Assembly (NCBI GenBank): GCA_011947345.1
Contig: JAAVTG010000260.1
Span: 1-18,816, forward strand
Source: Phytophthora quininea
Lineage: Eukaryota > Oomycota > Peronosporomycetes > Peronosporales > Peronosporaceae
Reading direction: 5' to 3'
DNA length: 18,816 nucleotides
Each line of letters opens with the position of its first letter. Positions within the stretch are counted from its first letter, which is position 1. Position numbers and translations under genes: made by a program. The notes below the pieces were generated by a model that was given only the letters and a program-made list of their open reading frames with translations, made no database searches and was not told the DNA's origin. Below are positions 11,297-18,816 of this stretch, in pieces.

Positions 11297-12835
11297 TTAC
11301 ATCGTTCTTGATTCCAATGCGGCAGGTGCAGGTAATTGCACGCTGTTCCTGCGTTGCAGCTTCTTGGCGTTGTCTGTATTTGTACTCTGTCCACGTATGA
11401 GAGATGATTTCGGAGGAGATGGCACCATAGGCCGGTCGCCGAAATAATTCCTAGTGGGGAACGATCACTGTTAGTGAGCGAAGAACAAGTAATGCTGGTT
11501 GTGAACTCACTCGTAGCGCTCTCTCTTCCAAAACTTTTCGAAGTGAATGAGGAAGTGCTTGGTAACCTAGTAGGACAATTATCAATACAAAAGTGGCAAC
11601 GAGAATTGAAAAGGATAGCAATACATACATCGATCCGATCTGACTTGAGGACGTCAGTAATCTTCAACGCTCGAGGCGACGTGGATGCCAAGGCAAGCCA
11701 CATCACTTGGAGCAAACCTCTGTGATACAGGAAGAAGATTAGTTTACATATTGATGACCAAAATGAAAGTTTGCTTACTTTAAGCTCCGCTCTGCGGGAA
11801 ATATTTTGGTGGTGCATGCTTTCTTGGCCAACCGCACGAGCAGCTCACAGAAAGCCGCGTACGTCAGCACACGGTCGTACTCTGTAGTAGGAGCCTTGGG
11901 AAGACTGTCGATATAAATTGTGGCAAACTCGGTCGTTGTCATCACACTGTGAGCAATAATCCCGTATTTGCGGGCGAACGCTACCGCCTCGACATAGCCC
12001 ATGTGTGACGGACTGAGCTGATCCATTTTCGGGTCAATCTTCTCAAGTTTGCTGTGGCTTTGAGCTGCATAATACAAGAAAATCTGAGCGATAACATGTC
12101 AGAAAAGAAAGCAATCATGGTCTCAAATGTATGCAAACGCTACCTTTGTGAGAGGGTCCTCGAATGCAGTGAGCACCTTCTTGCAGTCCTCTACTTCCTG
12201 GGAAACTACGCCGCGAACTCTACAACGGGCATCAGCTTGCTATCGTTAAAAAATGCCAGACTTACCTCGTCTTTGCTGCTTCTCCAGACATGTACGCACA
12301 AGCGAGTCGTACGCTCGGCTCGGATCTCGATCACCAGACTGCACGCAAGCAAAAAGAAATAGAGTTGAGATGAAACCTTTTCATCTGTAACTAGCTCACT
12401 TACCATTTTGGCGAAATGCAGCAGTAGTGCTAGGAACGCAGTGAAGTCGAGCTTCTTGCTGCTATCTCGGTCAGTCGGGTGGGCTTTTAGAAAGGCCTCG
12501 CACACGATGGTGACCTCCTTCTCGACCATTTTCGCCTCCTCTGAATTAGTGTCATCGATGATGCCGCAGTCTTGCAGCAACTTGACAACATTCACGATGC
12601 GGATTCTCGTCGGGTCTTCGCTCGAGATCTGCAGCGCGTACGTGGTGAAAATCTCCCACAGTCGCTCCTGCTGCGACTTCTTCCTCGCGGCGACGAGGCT
12701 CACGTCGAACGGAGAGTCGTACTTGTGCTTGCTCAACTCCTTCGCTTCGGCAGACCTTGTCGCACTAGGACTACCCGTGGAATTGCGTCGAGTCATACTC
12801 GCACTCTTGGGCTTGGTGGCAATCGCTTCCGGCAT
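11297..12835 (-). CDS. p25-alpha/EF-hand-like protein with two tandem modules
   Basis: Seven exons read from the right: 12404-12835, 12266-12338, 12144-12205, 11779-12083, 11629-11719, 11511-11566 and 11297-11450. The six introns are 59 to 65 bases with GT/AG ends, and the sum is exactly 391 codons (390 residues). It is one of two genes here with no frame break. The N-terminus is basic and Ser-rich. Residues about 55-144 (LWEIFTTYALQI, VVKLLQDCGIIDD, LDFTAFLALLLHFAKM) follow the helix and Asp-Cys-Gly pattern of p25-alpha (TPPP) domains. Residues about 205-290 (VEAVAFARKYGII, LTYAAFCELLVRLAKKA) look like a second, more diverged copy. The tail is rich in Ser, Pro and Arg. TPPP-type proteins bind microtubules and go with flagellated cells, so a cytoskeletal or flagellar role is possible but inferred. 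The family call rests on pattern only; the exon structure is firmer. Confidence 0.7.
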
Positions 12836-12936
12836 CGAGAAATGGATGTCTGCGTCAAGTTATCAATAGACAACAACTTGCCTTCAACAATTTGACTTTA
12901 TTGTCAATTTATATCGTCATATTTTGACTGGGTTCG
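12836..12936. promoter_or_regulatory. 101-base divergent promoter region
   Basis: Two start codons face away from each other across 101 AT-rich bases. The stretch contains TATAAATTG on the minus strand (about 12906-12914) and TCATATTTTG on the plus strand. CCATTTC, a YCAYTYY match, sits directly upstream of the minus-strand ATG. Both promoters must fit in this space unless they reach into the opposite gene. Confidence 0.45.
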
Positions 12937-14132
12937 ATGGAGACCCATGCGGACACTGCCACCGCGAGCGAGCAGCTCCTGGTGCCATCATCGCCCCTAG
13001 ACGCCGACCAGCTCACTGGCGTACGTCGGAAGCGCGAGGACGTCACAGCCGAGCAGAACGAGGTTGCACAAGAGGCGCAGAAACGACGCGCTGCGGCTCT
13101 CAAGCAGTCCAAGCGCCACAACTGGCAGCCCAAGTACGAGATGGAGTTCGGACTGACGGTGGTGGAGCGGGACCCCGTGTCTGGTGAGGTTCTACTGGCC
13201 ATGTGCAGCTTCTGCAAGACCTTCGGGCGCGAGGGCAAGTACGAGCAGCTGGTGCAGGCGGACGCCGAGGCTGGCAACGACTCAAGAAGCGGCGGCGGCG
13301 CTCGCTGACCACCACCAAATTCTTCCGTGCATTCCGAGTAGACAACATCCGCAGCCACTTGGTGGGCGCCCACCCACGCCGCTGGGGGAGTATGAGCTGC
13401 TGCCCAAGCAGGAGGTAGTGCGAGCTAGGTTCCTGCAGCTGCAAGGGCAGGAGAGCTGTATGACCACCTGCCCATGGTGGACGATGTTCTGGGAGGATCG
13501 ACGCTCAATGGCGACTCGGAGATGGCGTACGCTCAAGCGCAGGCTCAAGTTCTGGCACAGGCACAAGCGACGGCGGAGGCGCAGCATGTAGCAGCACAAG
13601 CCGCTCAGAATGCGTCGAGTGGGCTGAATGGAGCTGGGCACAATGGTGCCGCACAACACACAGCATCACTGGTGAGTCATTGACGTTATGTGGTCTTTTT
13701 GTTTTCTGACAATACTTCATTCCTCGTTGAATGGGTTGTTCTCGCTAGAGCTACAACGGTAAGGCATGCATTCGATCGTATTGTGAATGCATCTGTTCTA
13801 AAACCACTTGTGTGCTTGCTACAGCTTCAAGTGCAGCGTCGTCTCGAGGGGCATTTGATTATGAAAAGCATCTGACGGAGCAGATCGCGCTGGACCGAGA
13901 GCGCCTCGAGTTCGACAAGATGCGCTTTAAGAAAGAGGTAGAGCTGCGTGAGCGCGAGCTGGCACTACGAGAAAAGCACATGGAGCAGAAAATTGCATTG
14001 CAAGAGAAACTATGCGAAACAAATCGGGTGAACGCACAGCTTGAAAGCGCGAAGTTTTACAGGCTTGCAGAGGTTCTTCGTGACGCCATTGCTGGTGCAC
14101 AAACGCCGTCTGAGTCGGCATCCGTTGTGTAG
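12937..14132 (+). CDS. BED-like zinc-finger and coiled-coil protein
   Basis: Exons are 12937-13671, a 10-base micro-exon 13749-13758, and 13825-14132; introns are 77 and 66 bases. Three single-base losses break exon 1: near 13283, in the G run 13384-13388, and near 13449-13453. With them the gene gives 352 codons (351 residues). The zinc-finger-like part has CSFC at residues 90-93 and His at 141 and 146 (HLVGAH), preceded by the aromatic stretch WQPKYEMEF. This is the C-x2-C ... H-x4-H layout of BED fingers, with basic KKRRRR between. A low-complexity Ala/Gln segment follows (AYAQAQAQVLAQAQA). The last exon is a charged coiled coil (DRERLEFDKMRFKKEVELRE) that ends in a loose helix. BED fingers bind DNA and are found in transposases and in regulators derived from them; a chromatin role is inferred. 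The second intron phase fits only if the micro-exon is used. Confidence 0.75.
13749..13758 (+). other. 10-base micro-exon of the BED-like gene
   Basis: The bases AGCTACAACG are preceded by a pyrimidine-rich tract ending in CTAG and followed by the donor GTAAGG. Skipping them would leave a 153-base intron and shift the frame, reaching a stop 16 codons into the last exon. Including them gives two introns of typical size and joins the upstream frame to the coiled-coil frame, adding Ser-Tyr-Asn plus one base of an Ala codon. Confidence 0.65.
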
Positions 14133-14247
14133 AAAGGACTCGATTTTTCGTGTGAGGTGTGAACCTGTGAAGCTAAATGCACCAACACTAGGCAACTTGT
14201 TGAATGCTGAAAAAAACTATCATGAAACTATATTCGAGGCTCTCCCA

Positions 14248-17200
14248 TCAAACCGCAGCGGTGTGTCCGGCAGCCTCCGCGACAATCGACTCCACTTCTG
14301 CATCACGAGAGTTCTTGGCTTTTCGGCCCGCTGGGGTCTTCCGCTTCTTAGAGCGCTTAGCAGGAGCTGTAGCGCCCGCGTTGGTATCGCTCGGATCGGG
14401 TTTTGACTCCGTGCCAGATTTCTGGTTGCCCGTTGCCATACCCTCAGTCACATCTTGAAGCATGGATGTCACCGACATCTGCTTGATCGCTTTGGCAAGT
14501 TTTCCGACTGGGGAGTTAAATTCGTTCCACTTGTGTCTCTTTCCGAGTGGATTTTCGTCTTGAACTTTGCTCTCCGTCGTTGTTGTCACCTCCACTAGGT
14601 CGTCGGGGACTGTTGCCTTGTCCCCAATTGTAGTTGTCTCTACGAGCGATACTACATCATCACTTTGGGTTGTGTCCACAAGAACGTTTGCATCCGCTTT
14701 GACAGTCACCTCGACTTCTTTCAGTGCGTCGCTGATTGCTGAAATCTTTTCAGTGGTAGCAATAATCTCACTCTCAACAGAATTCGAGGTCGCAATATCT
14801 GTTGACATATCTTCAGAATCTTCGCCGCCTTCGTCCGTTGGGCCATCCAAATTGTCTTTCATGTCGTCTTCCATGACAGTAATCAGACTGGTCTTCTCGT
14901 CTTTCAAAATGCTCAGCACATTTGACACTTCATCGTCAGTGTTAGATGTAGCAAAATCCACTTGTTGTTCCGTGTCAGCATTTGACTCCTGCACTGCATT
15001 GAGGATAGGTAGAAAATCGTCTTGTTCTGGCTCACGAGCCTCTGCGTCTCTTTCCTCGAGTTTGGCCGGAGCAGGGATTGAAGTTTCACCGTCCTGCACA
15101 TTTAGCTTTGCAATTCGTGTCTCCTCTTCTGTCACATCACTGCCTTTTGTTATCATGCCCTCGTTAAGATCGTCGCTCCAGCTCGCTGAATTGTGTACCT
15201 TGGTTTTGCTCAACTGGATCACCCTTTCCACTTTCCTCTTTAGGCGTTATTTCGTTAAGCACACCATCACGACCCGCTGCTTTAGTCTCTGTTGTATCGT
15301 TTTTGGCTGCCATTAGATTTTCTTGGGCATCCAGCTCGACAGTTTTGGTTTCCTCGTTGCTGTCAACAATAGACGATGAACTCAGTTTTTCGTCTTTCGC
15401 AGCTTCGTCCTCGCCACCATCCTGATCGGTCTCGCTGGGTATCGATTTTTCGTTCTCCTCGGAAATGTCTTTAGCTTCCATACCAAAGCTGTGTCTTCGT
15501 CGTTATCGGCAACGATAACCGGGTTCAGCTGTGGAGTCACTTCATCACGAGCTGGTTCGGCGACAGTGTCATCACTTCCTTCTTCATTTTGAGTTGCAAT
15601 ACTAACTTCCGTTCCCTCCAGGTCTTCTTCGAGGATAGTAGAGGTATCAACGAGTTCGGAGGCCTTCGTTTCCTCAATGATGTCATCGCCTGTAGTAATC
15701 CAGCTCGTTTCTCCTCTTCGTCTTCGAGCTTTGTCACTTCCGGGAGATCAGTCTCCATTACATCAGATGTATCAACTACTGTCTGAAGTCCGTCTTGCTC
15801 AGAATCAACTAGTTCGGCGTATATCTCTGAATTCTCGGGAGTCATCACATATTCTTGGTCGCTTAGCTCAACGATGTTGACTGTACTAACTGAGTTTGCA
15901 TCTTCCACGTCGATATGTCCTTCGTTTGTCGTCGTATTCTCACCAGTAATAGTCGTTTCAGGATCTTTCACTCGTAGCTCATCCGATTTTTCATCCTCAA
16001 TGGCTAGCACGGTGGAGCTATTTTGTTCTGCAATATCCTCAACAGGCGTTCCTTCCAGGTTGTCATCTTGCGCGAAGTCAGTAGAATCCACAGATTCTTC
16101 TTGTGAAATATCAGACTGGATGTCTCCACGAGTATCCACGCCTTCAGGAGAAAAAGCGCTCTTCAGAAATATATTCTTCCGCGTTGTCCAGCAATTGTAC
16201 CTCAACAGTTGTTTTTTCATCGTGCATCTCATCAGAATGGAGCCTCTCTTTACCTTCTGCTGGCCGCAAGTCTTGCGATGCTTGAGGGGTCCCTCTGGAC
16301 CATCCAGGGATACTGTGTTTATCTTTGACACGAATCCGAACGTTTGCATAGCATTGGTATTCCTGCGCTTTGAGTGGATTTGGCGGGTCGCGATAGCACG
16401 GAATATAGTGGTCCAGAGACTTGAAAGTAACCGGAACTACTCCATCCTCGAACGTCGATGGGAACTGCTTCTCGCATGCGTCCACGTTGGACGTGGTTGC
16501 GCAGCCCCAGTAAGCAACCCAAGCCACACTTCCTCCTGGCTTTAGATTCTTGCCATCCAACGCTACGACGATCTCTTCATTTACCATTGCATATGTCGGG
16601 TCCACTTTAAGAATCTCAGGTGCAGGGAATGTAGCTCCATACAGCTTGGACGGCATATCCACGGCAAACAGTAGCGCGATTGCCACCATCACATATCGAG
16701 CCCATCGCCGGTGGCAATGCAGCAGCAGGTAACCATTCAAGAATAGCAGCGATCCATCGATCCCCACAGGCATGCAGAGCTCTTGAGCAACCGTCTGTTC
16801 CCACTGGAGCAGTGCCGAGTTGCACATATCCACGGATCTCTGGATCTCTCGTGCCTTCGCACCCAGAGCCACCTCCATGCTGCCCACATGTCTGAAATCC
16901 GGCAGTTCATGGCAAATTGTCCAGTACATCAGCGTTAACCCAAGCAGTATGAACGCCACATTTGATGCTGCACATCCTACCAGCTCCTTCATCGAGCGGC
17001 ATCCTAACGGCCAGAACCTGCATCACCACACAGAGTAACAGCTCAGATTCAATAGTAAATTAACTGTGCACAGCTCTAACTCCTTACCCAACGCCCTTGT
17101 GTCGAACACACGGGCTGCAGACAAGCAGCAGCGGCGCACAGGTCACAACCAGCAGCGACCACAGCGCCGTTCGAAGGAACCCTGGCGTCTGTTGGCTCTG

Positions 17201-17454
17201 CTCCTCCCTCCACTCGTCCGCCGATTCGTCTTCGCTATCGCTACCCGGATGGTCCTGGACGTACTGGTCTAAAAGTCTATCCACTTGGGGCGGCGCTTGA
17301 GGTTGTCCAGCCGCTCCTCGATGTACTCGGGTGAGCCCACGTCCAGCGGCAGGATGCGGCGCTCCGGGGTGGATGGCGCCGAGATCATGAGTCCGTCGCC
17401 CTCGTAGCTGTTCTCGGCCTCGGGCTCGTCGGGCGCACGCAACCGCATGCGCAT
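14248..17454 (-). CDS. multi-pass membrane protein with a long acidic tail, unknown function
   Basis: I do not recognise this protein. Exon 1 is 17088-17454 and exon 2 is 14248-17017, with a 70-base intron. Five frame breaks occur: near 17275 (one missing), A run 16151-16155 (one extra), 15700-15701 (one missing), 15483-15484 (one missing), and between 15165 and 15230 (one extra). With these compensated it is 1045 residues. The N-terminal 60 residues are charged. Hydrophobic segments follow: ALWSLLVVTCAPLLLV, NVAFILLGLTLMYW, and two around GSLLFLNGYLLL and YVMVAIALLFAV. A Cys-containing region of about 110 residues (ILKVDPTYAMVNEEIVVAL and beyond) has the beta-rich look of an IPT/TIG-like fold, with several Cys that suggest a lumenal side. 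The remaining 650 residues are rich in Glu, Asp, Ser and Thr and are probably disordered. They end in a basic patch, KRSKKRKTPAGRKAKNS. The tail frame in the middle is the least certain part. Confidence 0.65.
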
Positions 17455-17564
17455 CCTAGGTCGCTTGCGGTCACTTGACTTGAGCCGTCCTTTTTCGATA
17501 ATGAAAAGGTCGCGTCAAAATCATCTCTAATTCGTAGCTGATACTGTAAAACGTTGTAGAGACC
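17455..17564. promoter_or_regulatory. 110-base divergent promoter region
   Basis: This spacer separates the start of the membrane-protein gene from the start of the Tim22-type gene. It holds an AT-rich centre with CTTTTTCGATAATGAAAAG, a near-palindrome at about 17491-17509. On the plus side ATCATCTCTAATTC loosely resembles the oomycete initiator. No experimental or comparative support is available. Confidence 0.35.
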
Positions 17565-18138
17565 ATGACGGGCGAGGATGGTCAGCCGCCGCTGGGGCAG
17601 CGCGCGGCCTACGAGCTCAACCAGTTCCTGACCGACTCGCGCGAGAGCTGCTGGAAGCGCAGCGTGATGGCGGTGGTCATGGGCGCAGGCATGGGTGTGG
17701 GTCTCGGCACGTTCGAAGGCGCACACGGCGAGCTGGTGGGGCGCAACATGCGCGAGCAGCTCTATAACGGCTTCAGCAAGTCCATCAAGGCCGGTTGGGT
17801 GCGCAGCATCTACTTCCAAGGAATTCGCCATGGTGGGCGGTATCTTTGCTGGCGTCGAATGCGTCATCGAGCGAGAGCGAGCAGCGCACGACATCCTCAA
17901 CCCCATTTTGGCTGGAGGCGTGTCGGGCGGAGCTTTAGGCGGCTGGGCTGCCAGGAAAGCAGGGCCGAAGTGTGAGTTTGGGAGTAGTCATTAGTTATTT
18001 ATTTAGCTGTGCTGACTGTGGGTGTTTTCGTTGTGTGCTGTTGATGAAGTGCTGGTGCAGAACACTGCCAAGGGTGCGGCGGGCTTTGCAGTCATGGCTG
18101 TGGTCTTTGAGAAGGCCATGGAGTATTTCACACAATAG
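17565..18138 (+). CDS. TIM22: mitochondrial import inner membrane translocase subunit, Tim17/22/23 family, Tim22 type
   Basis: The family forms the carrier translocase of the mitochondrial inner membrane, inserting multi-span carrier proteins from the intermembrane space side. Exons are 17565-17971 and 18050-18138, with a 78-base intron. One extra base in the CC at 17816-17817 shifts the frame; without it the product is 164 residues, slightly short for Tim22. Four glycine-rich membrane segments are visible: [48 protein letters not shown] and [16 protein letters not shown]. The GIFAGVEC segment and the [12 protein letters not shown] loop match Tim22 better than Tim17 or Tim23. There is no cleavable presequence, as expected for this family. 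The splice is supported because it restores the fourth membrane segment in frame. Confidence 0.85.
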
Positions 18139-18256
18139 ACGACGAGAGGGGATCAATAGAGGCTTTTATCTTCGTGGTTTCCTGGCTCGCTGTCTACATG
18201 TCCTTCAAGACAAACGGTGCGTCGTGTGTACGTCTCTGCGTCGGGTAGTTCGTCGT

Positions 18257-18816
18257 CTAGGCTGTCGCGTGCCGTGGGAGTGCATCGGAACGTGACGGTC
18301 TGGTGGGTTCGTTGGAGTCATCGCTCTCCGTAAAAGACTCATGAGCGTTATCTCCTGTTTTGGCCGGCTTGGACAGCTCTGTAGACTTTATTTTATCAGG
18401 TTGGTGAAGATTGTACTTGATAGCCACCACGATCATTCCCTTCTGGAAGGCCGAGAAAATAACATGGAGGTGAGTGGTGACTTTAAAATGTTGGCCGAGT
18501 TCTTACCGCTGAAATGCGAAAGGTTGACACTGGTTTATCATTGTCCAGGTTGGTCTCCGTTTGCTGCGTCTTCTCGCGTGGCACCATCGGTTGAGCTTTT
18601 GTCACGATTTCCAATAGACCGGAGGTGTCCTCGATTTCAACCAGATATGGCGACATGGTGGTGTTCTGCAAGAATATGTTTGTTGGTGGGGCTGAAATTG
18701 AGGCCTGCAGCAGCTAGCAAACTCAAACATCAAAACCAACACGATATCGAAAGCGACCAAATTGACCTGCTTACCGACGACTGCTTCTTGAACACAATTT
18801 GCCCGGTGTCACAATG
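18257..18816 (-). CDS. unidentified protein, C-terminal part (5' end beyond the window)
   Basis: Three exons read from the right: 18775-18816 (partial), 18507-18665 and 18257-18442. Introns are 109 and 64 bases. The visible product is about 128 residues and has no frame break. The first exon is best read as CDTGQIVFKKQSS, joining NTTMSPYLVEIEDTSG. The folded part continues with LLEIVTKAQPMVP, a polar insert, then TFRISAKGMIVVAIKYNLHQ, which alternates like beta strands. The last 45 residues are polar and probably disordered. An ATG inside the second exon (MSPYLVEI) could be an alternative start, but the upstream exon fits in frame. I cannot name a family. It converges with the Tim22-type gene, with 118 bases between the stops. 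Confidence 0.6.

Noticed and set aside
12937..14132. BED-like gene as a pseudogene
   Set aside because: Its three breaks match the error type seen in essential neighbours, and splice sites, zinc ligands and coiled coil are intact.
1..18816. RXLR or Crinkler effector genes
   Set aside because: No small secreted frame with an RXLR-EER or LFLAK motif was seen, including in the gene-free left part.
1..18816. CRISPR arrays, bacterial operons or insertion sequences
   Set aside because: There are no regularly spaced repeats, and the spliceosomal introns and eukaryotic gene content rule out a bacterial origin.

Overview
The window looks like nuclear DNA of an oomycete, probably Phytophthora or a relative. 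The genes are packed tightly with alternating strands and roughly 100-base spacers. Introns are short (59 to 109 bases) with GT/AG ends, and coding regions favour G/C at third codon positions. One gene encodes a BED-like zinc finger plus coiled coil, which I associate with expanded oomycete families. The assignment is by inference, since no species marker is present.

Layout: bases 1-3978 hold no gene I can support. They contain a possible LTR remnant at the left edge, an imperfect palindrome and a perfect GC-rich hairpin. Then come seven genes: (1) 3979-5546 (+), an FKBP-TPR-cyclophilin dual-family immunophilin; (2) 5763-11194 (+), the largest subunit of RNA polymerase I; (3) 11297-12835 (-), a seven-exon protein with two p25-alpha/EF-hand-like modules; (4) 12937-14132 (+), the BED-like zinc-finger and coiled-coil protein, with a 10-base micro-exon; (5) 14248-17454 (-), a large multi-pass membrane protein with a very long acidic tail; (6) 17565-18138 (+), a Tim22-type mitochondrial inner-membrane translocase subunit; (7) 18257-18816 (-), an unidentified gene that runs off the right edge. 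Genes 3/4 and 5/6 are divergent pairs sharing spacers of about 100 bases. Genes 2/3, 4/5 and 6/7 converge.

Five of the seven genes are interrupted by small frame breaks, 15 in total. Nearly all can be explained by one base gained or lost in a run of identical bases. With all breaks compensated, every complete gene gives a spliced length divisible by three. The breaks are therefore most likely sequence errors, not pseudogenes. The genes share no obvious pathway: they cover protein folding, ribosomal RNA transcription, mitochondrial import, possible cytoskeletal and DNA-binding functions, and two unknowns. The most interesting items are the immunophilin fusion, the micro-exon and the unrecognised membrane protein.
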